The notes under the pieces: model-generated | Database searches by the model: none | The model's input: the letters and a program-made list of their open reading frames with translations, nothing else | Told to the model about the DNA's origin: nothing | Shown here: piece after piece, positions 6,522-13,375 of the stretch | Numbering within the stretch: position 1 is the stretch's first letter | How the letters are laid out: each line of letters begins with the position of its first letter | Assembly: GCA_964392465.1 (NCBI GenBank) | Contig: CAYMPC010000019.1 | Span: forward strand, 1-18,075 | DNA: 18,075 nt | From: JAAXVZ01 sp964392465 | Lineage (GTDB): Archaea; Nanobdellota; Nanobdellia; Woesearchaeales; GW2011-AR15 | Direction of reading: 5' to 3' | Position numbers and translations under genes: made by a program

Positions 6522-7772
6522 ATGAACTTTTTCAAGAAAATATTCAGTAGAGAGCCTGAACAGCTAAGTTTAAACCATATTGAGCTTCAGGATTGGATTG
6601 AAGAGAATTCTGAGAAGATATTATCTGAAGAGATAGAGGCGATAAAAGAATATTTCTCAAAATTCAGAGAAATAAAAATTGAGCTTAAGGAAAAACTAGA
6701 TAACTTGCAGAAAGCAGACTTGCTTAATCCTAATATTCCGGAAAGGGAAAAACACATAATGGAAGGAAACAGGACAACATACCTTACAAAAATGTACACC
6801 TTTCTTGAGAATATGAAAGAACCTAAACTTGATTATAAAGAAATTAATTTTTTAGAAAAATTCTGTGATGATTTTAACAAGAATCTGGAAGAACTGAATA
6901 AGGAAACAGCAAAAGGCTATTTTGTCCTTACTAATTTTTTTGATAAAGAAGTGAAAGGGATAGCAATTTCTATAAAAAAATTAGAAGAGCCGATTATTCA
7001 TGTCAAAGAATTCATGAGTGAAGGAAAACTTTCTGAATACAAAGAGTTAGTTTTAAAGATAAGAGAGTTGAATGAAAAAAAGGTTAATACTGAAAAAATC
7101 GGCACAGACATTACTATTTTAGATCAGGAAATAAAGGAAAATAAAGAAAAAAAAGATCTTTTGGAAAGAAGATTGAACTTATTGAAAACAGGAGAGGAAT
7201 ATCATACCTTCAATAAAATGGGCAAGGAAAAAGAAGAGATAGACGCAGAACTAACTAAATTGAATTCAAAACTTAATAATACCATAAAGCCATTGGATAA
7301 ACACTTGAAAAAACTAGCTCATGAATCTTTGAAGAACGAGATTATCTTGGAATATCTTAATAATCCACTGCTGGCGCTTGAAAAAGATGAAAATATAAAA
7401 ATCTTGAATATAATAGATCAGATAAGACTGTCATTAGAGAATGCAGATGAAAAAGATAAACAGACAGAAAAGCTATTGAAACATATTGATACAATAACAA
7501 GAGAATATTTTGAAAACATAAAAAAAGAAAACGAGAGATTAAAACAAGAAAAAGAGACAATCTCAGGAATCTTATCAAGGGCAACAATTGTAATGGATAT
7601 AAAAGAAGTTGAGTATCAGTTAGAGCACATAACTGAAAAAGTAAATGAACAGGAAAAACTGCTTGGAAATAAAAAAGAAATGCAGCAAGAAATAGTTAAT
7701 CAAACAAAAGAAAAAAAATTGGAAAAGCTGCTTTCAGATTTCTCAGAGAAAAAAATTACGATTTTAGATTAA
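6522..7772 (+). CDS. Large coiled-coil protein of unknown function (416 aa)
   Basis: The protein is almost wholly helical and charged, with heptad-like Leu/Ile spacing from about residue 40 to the end. The strongest coiled-coil stretches are about residues 165-270 and 320-405. There is no membrane segment, no Walker motif and no zinc motif, so it is not an SMC/Rad50 ATPase by itself. A less charged central part (GYFVLTNFFDKEVKGIAISI, about 130-150) could be a hinge. The N-terminus MNFFKKIFSREPEQ resembles short amphipathic membrane-touching leads in archaeal coiled-coil proteins, but this is only a likeness. It has its own promoter with a palindrome, and its stop shares TTAA with the convergent ttcA-like gene. 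I cannot name a family; a structural or cell-organisation role is a guess. Confidence 0.7.
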   Translation: MNFFKKIFSREPEQLSLNHIELQDWIEENSEKILSEEIEAIKEYFSKFREIKIELKEKLDNLQKADLLNPNIPEREKHIMEGNRTTYLTKMYTFLENMKEPKLDYKEINFLEKFCDDFNKNLEELNKETAKGYFVLTNFFDKEVKGIAISIKKLEEPIIHVKEFMSEGKLSEYKELVLKIRELNEKKVNTEKIGTDITILDQEIKENKEKKDLLERRLNLLKTGEEYHTFNKMGKEKEEIDAELTKLNSKLNNTIKPLDKHLKKLAHESLKNEIILEYLNNPLLALEKDENIKILNIIDQIRLSLENADEKDKQTEKLLKHIDTITREYFENIKKENERLKQEKETISGILSRATIVMDIKEVEYQLEHITEKVNEQEKLLGNKKEMQQEIVNQTKEKKLEKLLSDFSEKKITILD

Positions 7773-8476
7773 ATATTATTCATTACATTGCTCATGGAAG
7801 AATAAAAATTCTTATTTTTTTCAGATAACCTTTTTATTATGTTTTTTATCATTTCTCTTTTTGAATCTTTTTTTTCCAATAAGCATTTTTGCTTTACAAT
7901 CGAAAATTTTTTTTCTTTTGCATATTCTATTATTAGATTTTCCGGGACATTTATCATAGGTCTAATTACAATTAAATTATCTTTTGATTTGTATTTAGCT
8001 TTCATAGCTTCTAACTTTGAAACAAAAAACATGTTCAATAAAAAAGTTTCAATTGAATCGTCAAGGTTATGGCCCAATGCTAGTTTATTGCAGTTATTTT
8101 CTTTTGCTATTTTATACAGAACTCCTCTTCTTAATCTAGAACACATGAAACAATAATTCCCAGTGTTTTTCTGTTTTTTTAATTTACTTTTTACAATATC
8201 GGCTATCTTTGTTTTCTTTATCAGATAAGTTATTTTTCTTTTTTTAAGATAATGTTCTGCTTTTGAATAATCAGCATTGAAACCAGAATCAATAATCACA
8301 GGAAAAAGATCATATTTCACAGGTGAATTTTTCAACAATGAAAGAAGAACATCAAGCATAACATAACTATCCTTTCCTCCTGAAAATGCAATAAGGATTT
8401 TATCATTTTTTTCTGTAAGTTTATGTTTAGTTAAAGTTTCTGCAATAATCTTTTTGACTTTATCTTGAACAGGCAT
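7769..8476 (-). CDS. ttcA: TtcA-type tRNA 2-thiocytidine synthase (PP-loop ATPase)
   Basis: A PP-loop ATP pyrophosphatase of 235 residues. SGGKDS (32-37) binds and activates with ATP; YCFMCSRLRRG (108-118) contains the C109-x2-C112 pair and the SRLRRG signature of TtcA; GHNLDDSIET (135-144) completes the site; and C198, before a Lys/Arg-rich helix, matches the third cluster cysteine. TtcA uses a [4Fe-4S] cluster held by three cysteines to make 2-thiocytidine at tRNA position 32. It lacks the paired zinc fingers of TtuA and the lysine-specific C-terminal domains of TilS, which argues against those relatives. A TATA box (cttttatatttt, about 8497-8508) is centred about 26 bp before the ATG. Archaeal thiolase groups are hard to separate by eye, so the exact modified base is less certain than the family. 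Confidence 0.8.
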   Translation of the reverse strand: MPVQDKVKKIIAETLTKHKLTEKNDKILIAFSGGKDSYVMLDVLLSLLKNSPVKYDLFPVIIDSGFNADYSKAEHYLKKRKITYLIKKTKIADIVKSKLKKQKNTGNYCFMCSRLRRGVLYKIAKENNCNKLALGHNLDDSIETFLLNMFFVSKLEAMKAKYKSKDNLIVIRPMINVPENLIIEYAKEKKFSIVKQKCLLEKKDSKREMIKNIIKRLSEKNKNFYSSMSNVMNNI

Positions 8477-8513
8477 ATTAATTAAGAAAATTCCAAAATA
8501 TAAAAGATTATCA

Positions 8514-8936
8514 TTAAATGAATTTCAAAAGATCTTTGTCCTTCATCTTTGGTTTAGTAAATTTTACTTTCCATTGTCTATACAAGCTATATGCAGCAAG
8601 AAAAATACATATAAGAGCGACAATTGGCCTAAATGAAATGCCGATATTGAAAACATCAGATCCAGCGTATCTTCCTAAAAGAAGTTCATATGCTATTTTC
8701 AAAAACAAAGGGCATGCAGCAGCAGCAATAGGTGTTACAATAAGGATAATGCAAATAATTAAAATCAAGATAATAGCGATAAGTATAGCCATACCCTGAT
8801 AAAATGAACTAAACATTGAAACTAACCAATCGCTTGTTAAAATATGGAACTTCCAGAAATACCCACTAAAAACTAGAAATGCGCCAAGAAGGAGACTTAA
8901 TACAAAAAAAAGAATTCTTTTAGTGTCTTCTTCCAT
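8514..8936 (-). CDS. Small integral membrane protein (140 aa), unknown
   Basis: Not a recognised family. Four hydrophobic segments are visible: residues about 8-28 (FFVLSLLLGAFLVFSGYFW), 48-70 (MAILIAIILILIICIILIV), a weaker one at 71-88 (IAAAACPLFLKIAYELLLG), and 103-120 (FRPIVALICIFLAAYSLY). A basic cytosolic tail (KVKFTKPKMKDKD) follows. It contains no known catalytic motif. A TATA box (gtttttatatct, about 8955-8968) lies about 27 bp before the ATG, so it is probably leaderless and monocistronic. The gene lies 38 bp upstream of the ttcA-like gene on the same strand, but each appears to have its own promoter. Confidence 0.65.
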   Translation of the reverse strand: MEEDTKRILFFVLSLLLGAFLVFSGYFWKFHILTSDWLVSMFSSFYQGMAILIAIILILIICIILIVTPIAAAACPLFLKIAYELLLGRYAGSDVFNIGISFRPIVALICIFLAAYSLYRQWKVKFTKPKMKDKDLLKFI

Positions 8937-9014
8937 GGAAAAGAATATTAAGTTATGAGATATAAAAACTTTTTGATGATGATTATTAATTAATAAAAAT
9001 CAAAATAAAATAAA

Positions 9015-9590
9015 TCAATAATTTTCTTCCATAACTTCAAAATGTGCTTGAGGATGTTTGCATGCAGGGCATAATGCAGGGGCATTTGGTCCTTCATGTA
9101 TATGTCCGCAGTTTCTGCATTTCCATTTTACAGGTTTCTCTTTCTTGAAAACTTTATCCTTTTCAACATTCTCTAATAATTTCCTGTATCTTTTTTCATG
9201 CTCCTTTTCAACATTTGCAATAAATTTAAATGACATTGCGATTTCATTGAAGCCTTCATTTTTAGCTATTTCTGCAAAATCAGGATATAATAATCCCCAT
9301 TCTTCTTTTTCTCCTTCTGCAGCAGCTAAAAGGTTTTCAGCAGTTGTTCCTATTTTTCCTGCAGGATAGCTTGCTGTGATTTCTACCATGCCGCCTTCTA
9401 AATATTTGAAAAACACTTTTGCATGCTCTTTTTCATTTTCAGCAGTCTCCAGAAAAATAGCAGATATCTGCTCATAACCTTCTTTTTTTGCAACACTTGC
9501 AAAATAAGTGTATCTTGTTCTTGCCTGGCTTTCGCCTGCAAATGCTTTCAACAGATTTTTTTCAGTTTCAGTTCCTTTTATTGATTTCAT
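9015..9590 (-). CDS. rbr: Rubrerythrin
   Basis: A classic 191-residue rubrerythrin, a cytosolic di-iron peroxidase that reduces hydrogen peroxide in anaerobes. The four-helix domain carries the iron ligands in the family's usual spacing: E20 (AGESQART), E53 with H56 (ENEKEH), E94/E97 (EGEKEEW) and E128/H131 (VEKEH). The C-terminal rubredoxin domain has C158-x2-C161 and C174-x2-C177 (CRNCGH and CPACKHP). Length and order of domains are normal. It is divergent from an EamA transporter, with 108 bp between the start codons, two TATA-like boxes and a tandem 8-bp repeat. Presence implies an anaerobe or microaerophile facing oxidative stress. Its electron donor is not encoded nearby. Confidence 0.95.
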   Translation of the reverse strand: MKSIKGTETEKNLLKAFAGESQARTRYTYFASVAKKEGYEQISAIFLETAENEKEHAKVFFKYLEGGMVEITASYPAGKIGTTAENLLAAAEGEKEEWGLLYPDFAEIAKNEGFNEIAMSFKFIANVEKEHEKRYRKLLENVEKDKVFKKEKPVKWKCRNCGHIHEGPNAPALCPACKHPQAHFEVMEENY

Positions 9591-9698
9591 AATAAGAGAA
9601 ACAGAAAGTAGATTAATAAAGATTTTTGTTTATAAAACAGAATGCATCAATGCATCACAACCTTTTTATACTTACATTAGAAGTGTTTTTCTAGTAAA
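9591..9698. promoter_or_regulatory. Divergent promoter region of rubrerythrin and EamA genes
   Basis: Plus strand: TATA box tttttata (9663-9670), about 32 bp before the EamA ATG. Minus strand: TATA candidates ttttataaac (about 9629-9638) and a weaker tttattaatc (about 9612-9622) that would give a leaderless rbr message. Between the outer boxes sits a tandem direct repeat, aatgcatc twice (9641-9656), which also contains the self-complementary ATGCAT twice. It is placed to affect both promoters. Confidence 0.5.
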
Positions 9699-10577
9699 AT
9701 GAAAAGCATGAAAGGAGAATCATTTATATTTCTAGAAGCACTTTTTTGGAGCCTTTTTCCTGTAATAACAGTTCTTTCATTTCGTTCTATTAATCCGATG
9801 TATTCTGCAGCAATGAGCACTTTTTTTGCAGCATTATTCTTTGCTGTTATTCTGACAATACAGAAAAAATGGCATGAACTTAAGAAAAAAGAAGCATGGA
9901 AAGACATATTGATAGTTAGTGTTTTTATTGGGATACTATTTTATTCATTGTCTTTCATTAGTCTTAGATACACTTCTGCTGGAAATTATGGGTTGATAGG
10001 ATTATTAGAAGTCTTTTTTTCATTTTTGATATTAGGCATCTTGAAAAAAGAAAAAATTAATTTTATAAAAATAGCAGGAGCAGTATTAATGGTTTTTGGT
10101 GCATCCTTTGTTCTTCTTCCCAAAGCAACAGGAATTGATATAGGTGTTTATATTTTGCTTTCAGCTCAAATCTTTATTCCCTTTGGCAATTTGGCTCAGC
10201 AAAATGCAAGAAAGATTGTCAGCTCTTCAACAATAATGTTTTTGAGAAGCGTGATAAGCTCAGCAGTAATCTTTATTTTGGCATTAATCTTTTTTCCGTT
10301 TCCTTCTTTATCAGAACTTAATTCTTCAATTTTATTTTTGATTATTAATGGATTTTTATTCATGGGCTTTTCAAAATTGTTATGGATAGAAGGTATACAC
10401 AGGATTCCTATTACAAGGGCAAATTCAATCAATACACTTATACCTTTTCTGACACTATTCTTTGCATATCTTATCCTTGGTGAAATACCGCATTTCTCTC
10501 AATTAATAGGCATAGTTCCTTTGGCAATAGGCGCACTTATTCTTTTAAGAAAAGATAAGATAATTGAAACAGCATAA
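9699..10577 (+). CDS. EamA/DMT-family permease
   Basis: A 292-residue protein with the ten membrane spans and two-fold internal symmetry of the drug/metabolite transporter superfamily (EamA repeats, residues about 5-140 and 150-287). The first repeat contains a FWSLFPVITVLSF opening helix and a LRYTSAGNYGLIG turn. The second starts with GVYILLSAQIFIPFGNLAQQNA and closes with an FFAYLILGEIPHFSQLIG segment followed by a final hydrophobic helix, typical of the family. Such carriers export amino acids or metabolites in many lineages; substrate cannot be read from sequence. It has its own TATA box in the region shared with divergent rubrerythrin. Family assignment is secure, function open. Confidence 0.85.
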   Translation: MKSMKGESFIFLEALFWSLFPVITVLSFRSINPMYSAAMSTFFAALFFAVILTIQKKWHELKKKEAWKDILIVSVFIGILFYSLSFISLRYTSAGNYGLIGLLEVFFSFLILGILKKEKINFIKIAGAVLMVFGASFVLLPKATGIDIGVYILLSAQIFIPFGNLAQQNARKIVSSSTIMFLRSVISSAVIFILALIFFPFPSLSELNSSILFLIINGFLFMGFSKLLWIEGIHRIPITRANSINTLIPFLTLFFAYLILGEIPHFSQLIGIVPLAIGALILLRKDKIIETA

Positions 10578-10667
10578 AATTTTAATATTTCTCTTTTGAT
10601 TAAAATATGCAAATTAAAATGTTCTAAAAAAATTAATAAATTATTTGCCATAGACGAAATGTATAAC

Positions 10668-11237
10668 TTAGGATATAGACTCAATAAACCTTTTGATATT
10701 TTTTTTATAAAACAGATTTTCCTTTTCTATATCTTTTACTACTTTTTTAATATCTTTTATTTCTTTTTTTGAAAGAGTCTTTTCAAGGTCAGTGTGTTTT
10801 TTATTTAGGGATTTAATTACAGAACATCCTGAATTTATATCATGTTCTATTACTTTAAGTTTTCCATTATTTAATCGTATTACCCAAAAAGGATATATTC
10901 TACATATATTCGGCCGTATAGAATAAATATCACATTTTCCTTTGTCATTTAAGAAAATACACCTGCCCTGTTTTTTTGTTTTTAACCTAAGGATCTTTTT
11001 TTTATCAATCTGAGAATATCTTAATGCACCTTCAAGATAAGACTCATCCTTTTTTATAGCACTAATTATTTTTTTAGGGAGAGGAGAATAATCAAGAAAA
11101 TAAGAATAATCTTTTTTTATTGTTTTTTTTATCCTTTCTGCATCTTTAATTCCAATAAAAGTGAAGCCTGAATTATTCTTGAAAATACAGCAATGAATAT
11201 TTTTTTTACATTTTTTACAATCGGTTTCAAAGTACAT
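10668..11237 (-). CDS. YkgJ-type cysteine-cluster (putative Fe/Zn-binding) protein
   Basis: About 189 residues from the ATG at 11237. The N-terminal DCKKCKKNIHCC supplies a CxxCx5CC cluster, and a second group follows in GRCIFLNDKGKCDIYSIRPNICRIYPFW (quoted in pieces: GRCIFL, GKCDIY, RPNICRIYPF). This is the signature of the YkgJ/UPF0153 family, thought to chelate iron or zinc; the biochemical role is unproven. The spacing x5 before the CC pair is longer than the common x3. A GTG at 11246 would add three residues; I prefer the ATG because the TATA box (11262-11274) is centred about 30 bp before it. A palindrome, ttaaca-ca-tgttaa (11240-11253), lies at the expected transcription start. The C-terminus is Lys-rich and helical. 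Confidence 0.8.
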   Translation of the reverse strand: MYFETDCKKCKKNIHCCIFKNNSGFTFIGIKDAERIKKTIKKDYSYFLDYSPLPKKIISAIKKDESYLEGALRYSQIDKKKILRLKTKKQGRCIFLNDKGKCDIYSIRPNICRIYPFWVIRLNNGKLKVIEHDINSGCSVIKSLNKKHTDLEKTLSKKEIKDIKKVVKDIEKENLFYKKNIKRFIESIS

Positions 11238-11239
11238 TT

Positions 11240-11274
11240 TTAACACATGTTAATCGAAAAGAAATTTATAAACT
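11240..11274 (-). promoter_or_regulatory. Promoter and palindromic operator candidate of the YkgJ-type gene
   Basis: The TATA box agtttataaattt (11262-11274, minus strand) lies just beyond the tRNA-Gln T-rich terminator. The 14-bp perfect palindrome ttaacacatgttaa (11240-11253) overlaps the expected transcription start, fitting a repressor site. Confidence 0.4.
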
Positions 11275-11285
11275 TATAGAAAAAA

Positions 11286-11387
11286 TAGCCCCGCCAGGAT
11301 TCGAACCTGGGTCTCAACCTTTCTTTTTACTTTTTTTATCTCAAGTAAACCAGAGGGTCGAATGATTGGCCGCTACACTACGGGGCT
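11286..11387 (-). tRNA. tRNA-Gln(CUG) with a 29-nt intron
   Basis: Acceptor stem AGCCCCG (11387-11381) pairs with CGGGGCU (11293-11287), with discriminator A (11286). The T arm CCAGG-TTCGAAT-CCTGG is perfect. The anticodon stem is CGACC/GGTTG and the loop reads CTCTGG...A, so the anticodon is CUG (Gln). An intron of 29 nt (11349-11321) interrupts the loop after position 37, the usual archaeal site. It forms its own hairpin (TTTACTT/AAGTAAA) next to the exon junction, consistent with a bulge-helix-bulge site for the splicing endonuclease. Exons are 38 and 35 nt, so the mature tRNA is 73 nt; CCA is not encoded. The gene's usual promoter distance is disturbed: a 100-bp unit containing a second copy of its 5' end lies upstream. 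A run of T follows the 3' end as terminator. Confidence 0.93.
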
Positions 11388-11492
11388 ATGATTTTGTTAC
11401 CGAATATGTTGCAGAAGGCAACGTGTCCTTTATGGACACTTATCCCCACCAGTGCTGATAAGGCCTGGCTCGGTAAACTACGGGGCTATGAT
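11377..11492. repeat. 16-bp direct repeat of the tRNA-Gln 5' end, 100 bp apart
   Basis: The 16-mer actacggggctatgat is identical at 11377-11392 and 11477-11492. The first copy is the tRNA-Gln 5' end plus five upstream bases; the second is detached. They flank the 84-bp structured insert (11393-11476) and look like a target-site duplication or a partial tandem duplication. Confidence 0.9.
11393..11476 (-). ncRNA. 84-bp structured insert before tRNA-Gln; candidate RNA or tiny mobile element
   Basis: This segment is about 49% GC (39 of the 80 bases from 11397 to 11476), far above its surroundings. It is closed by an exact 7-bp inverted repeat, ttaccga (11397-11403) and tcggtaa (11470-11476). 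Inside are three helices: gttgc/gcaac (11408-11422, 5-nt loop), gtgtcc/ggacac (11423-11439, 5-nt loop) and cttatc/gataag (11439-11462). The last interleaves with ccag/ctgg (11449-11452 with 11465-11468), giving a compact pseudoknot. Nearly every base is in a helix. In the tRNA direction it would be cotranscribed as a leader and removed by RNase P. Strand is uncertain, since one possible extra pair favours plus. It has no tRNA-like T loop and no ORF; no known RNA family is recognised. Confidence 0.6.
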
Positions 11493-11502
11493 ATATTCAC
11501 AG

Positions 11503-11510
11503 ATTAAAAT
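11503..11510 (-). promoter_or_regulatory. Likely original TATA box of tRNA-Gln
   Basis: Minus-strand attttaat lies about 20 bp before the detached 5' copy (11487) but about 120 bp before the functional tRNA (11387). No good TATA box is seen at the right distance from the intact gene, so transcription probably starts at the detached copy. Confidence 0.35.
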
Positions 11511-11534
11511 GAAACTTTGATTATTTTAAAAATC

Positions 11535-12122
11535 TTATTTTTTTGTGCTGTGTTTTTTCTTTATTTCAGCTTCTTTTTCTATTTTTAATAAGAGATCCAT
11601 AAGCTCACAAATCTTTTTTTTATTGAGAGTTGGCAAGTCTCTTTTTAGAAGAAGATAATTTTTATATTCTCTTACAACATGTTTCACTTCAACAATCTTA
11701 TTTCCGTTCAGCTTTAAATTTTTGTATTTCTTTAATATCTCTTCGTCATACTTTTTTAAATCTTTATACTGCAGCTTAACATATGTTCTTGGCTTACCCC
11801 ATTGCTCCCCTTCTTCTTTACTCACAAAATGAAGCTGCCACCATTTATTTTTATAATATCCTTCAAACTTAGGATGCGGAAAGCTGCCTTTTATATATTT
11901 GAAATTAAGTGCATTTGCTAGTTTTTGAAGACGCTTATAGATGTAATATAAGAATAAAGAGACACAGCATATTAATGCCTGAAAAAAAATAAGTGCCAAA
12001 AACAACTCGAAAATTATTATTTTATAAAAATACAGCAAGATTATACTCATTAAACTAACAATATTAATTAGGAAAACCATTGTTTTTATGGTGATGCTTT
12101 TTTTTCTTTCCATTTTTATCAC
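11535..12122 (-). CDS. Two-span membrane protein with a soluble C-terminal domain, unknown
   Basis: Two adjacent hydrophobic segments (about residues 13-32 and 34-62) are followed by a cytosolic domain of about 130 residues. This domain begins with a short basic amphipathic helix (YKRLQKLANALNFKYIKG) and contains an aromatic, basic strand region (FEGYYKNKWWQLHFVSK) before a Lys-rich helical tail. I recognise no family. The start is a GTG at 12122 overlapping the upstream stop (GTGA), the usual sign of translational coupling; an ATG three codons later (12113) is the alternative. It is the last gene of the membrane-protein cluster, and the tRNA-Gln promoter follows 12 bp or more after its stop. 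Confidence 0.6.
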   Translation of the reverse strand: MIKMERKKSITIKTMVFLINIVSLMSIILLYFYKIIIFELFLALIFFQALICCVSLFLYYIYKRLQKLANALNFKYIKGSFPHPKFEGYYKNKWWQLHFVSKEEGEQWGKPRTYVKLQYKDLKKYDEEILKKYKNLKLNGNKIVEVKHVVREYKNYLLLKRDLPTLNKKKICELMDLLLKIEKEAEIKKKHSTKK

Positions 12123-12694
12123 ATTCTCATTATAATCCCAAATATGGGTCCAAAAAATGAACTATATAGAAACGTAAATATAAAACTTGTGATGCATTTT
12201 GAGACTACTTCAAATGAAGGTTGTGTTGGGACAAGAGTTCTGTAGATATAATATCCAATAGAATATAATATCCCTGCAATGCTGCTAAAAACAACAGGAT
12301 TCAGATTCCCAAATAAAAAAACACTTAGGACAGCAGAGCCGCTATAAAGGAAAAAATTTGCAAAGGTTCCGTCTGAAGCAATAGAAGTTGCAAAATCTAC
12401 TATAAGTGTATTAATAGCAACTAAAATTATAGCTTCTTTTAATCCAATGTGTTTTGCTACCATTATTGTACAAAAATGAAGGGGATCAAGAACAACAAGC
12501 TTTAATCCAAACATACCTCTAATATATTTCCCAATATAAGTCAATATACTGAATAAGGCAAGGAAAAAAAAAGTTTTATTTATCTTTATTAGAACAAGTA
12601 TTAAGATAAGAGGAATTCCAAATTTTTTTAGTATATATGTTAAATTGTTCTTTTTTTTTGTTTTTTGTACAGGTTGCTGATTTTGAATGACCAT
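12119..12694 (-). CDS. Multi-span membrane protein (191 aa), distant paralogue of its neighbour
   Basis: After a basic 25-residue N-terminus there are about five hydrophobic segments (residues about 26-55, 66-82, 88-106, 117-150 and 163-190). The middle contains YIGKYIRGMFGLKLVVLDPL and SIASDGTFANFFLY. The same layout (Y-I-x-x-Y-I-R, a loop, then a helix rich in Gly/Ser with a Gly-x-Phe turn) is seen in the upstream protein, suggesting a duplicated membrane family. The shape resembles small ECF-type or MreD-like membrane proteins, but this is a likeness only. A TATA box (12717-12727) is centred about 28 bp before the ATG, and a 7-bp inverted repeat lies upstream (12738-12754). It is coupled to the next gene by GTGA. 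Confidence 0.65.
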   Translation of the reverse strand: MVIQNQQPVQKTKKKNNLTYILKKFGIPLILILVLIKINKTFFFLALFSILTYIGKYIRGMFGLKLVVLDPLHFCTIMVAKHIGLKEAIILVAINTLIVDFATSIASDGTFANFFLYSGSAVLSVFLFGNLNPVVFSSIAGILYSIGYYIYRTLVPTQPSFEVVSKCITSFIFTFLYSSFFGPIFGIIMRM

Positions 12695-12737
12695 CTTTAT
12701 AATATCTAAATTTAATTAATATATAAATCTTAGGGAA

Positions 12738-12754
12738 ATCATACAAAGTATGAT
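12738..12754. promoter_or_regulatory. Perfect 7-bp inverted repeat between two membrane-protein genes
   Basis: atcatac-aaa-gtatgat lies 2 bp after one stop codon and about 16 bp upstream of the next gene's TATA box. It could be an activator site or a 3' end hairpin of the upstream mRNA. Confidence 0.4.
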
Positions 12755-12756
12755 AA

Positions 12757-13299
12757 TTATTTTATAATAGAAATAAGAAGGTTATAAAAACTAAAAATAT
12801 ATATCATATCAATAGTAATTTTCATAATTAAATTAAATAGTTCTTTATGTGGATTATTGCCGAAAGATATACTTCCGAAGAAGGCTATTATGTGATGTGC
12901 TATTATTAAAGAAACTATTAGAATATAATAAGGGAGAAAAACTAATATTGAGTTTACTAGATTTATTATTATGATTAAAGAAAGATAAAATATTGTTGTA
13001 TGGTCAAAAGAGCCGCCTGCCAGTATCATTGGCAGTATGCCGGATAATAAGATGAATATAACTGAAAATAAAAAAGAATATTCTCTTGAAATTATTAAAC
13101 TCAAAAATAAAACAGGGCTTAAATCAAAAGGCAGCCTGATATAATAATTAAGGTAAGTAAAGGTAGCAGTTACTAATAAAAACAAGAGATAGATGGTTAT
13201 TTTTCTGAAAAGTAGCATTGATATAATTAAGATAATAAAAAAAAGTAGTAAATAGCTGATATTGAATCTTTTTTTTAGGAAAGTGATATTTTTCTTCAC
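12757..13299 (-). CDS. Multi-span membrane protein (about 180 aa), distant paralogue of its neighbour
   Basis: A very hydrophobic protein with about five or six membrane segments, containing TYLNYYIRLPFDLSPVLF and LAGGSFDHTTIFYLS, which align in order with the next protein downstream. The open frame extends to a GTG at 13383, but that start would overlap the divergent taw1 start by 8 bp and would place the taw1 TATA box inside the coding sequence. A GTG at 13299, preceded at about 25-30 bp by an A/T-rich TATA-like stretch, gives a more credible leaderless start and a length close to the paralogue; the longer 208-residue form cannot be excluded. No family is recognised, and the function is unknown. 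Confidence 0.6.
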   Translation of the reverse strand: MKKNITFLKKRFNISYLLLFFIILIISMLLFRKITIYLLFLLVTATFTYLNYYIRLPFDLSPVLFLSLIISREYSFLFSVIFILLSGILPMILAGGSFDHTTIFYLSLIIIINLVNSILVFLPYYILIVSLIIAHHIIAFFGSISFGNNPHKELFNLIMKITIDMIYIFSFYNLLISIIK

Positions 13300-13375
13300 A
13301 ACCAAATAAAATACTAGATGGTTTTTAATATTTATTAAAAATACTTTTTTAAATATTCTTTTTGTTCTTAATACT

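Noticed and set aside
11393..11480. A second tRNA or tRNA fragment between the 16-bp repeats
   Set aside because: The closing stem and three hairpins mimic a cloverleaf, but there is no T loop (TTCRA), no U8 and no usable anticodon loop, and the helices form a pseudoknot.
11439..11480. Hammerhead ribozyme core (plus strand ctgataa; minus strand ctggtgg)
   Set aside because: Both deviate at required core bases (CUGANGA), and no GAAA segment follows in the proper place.
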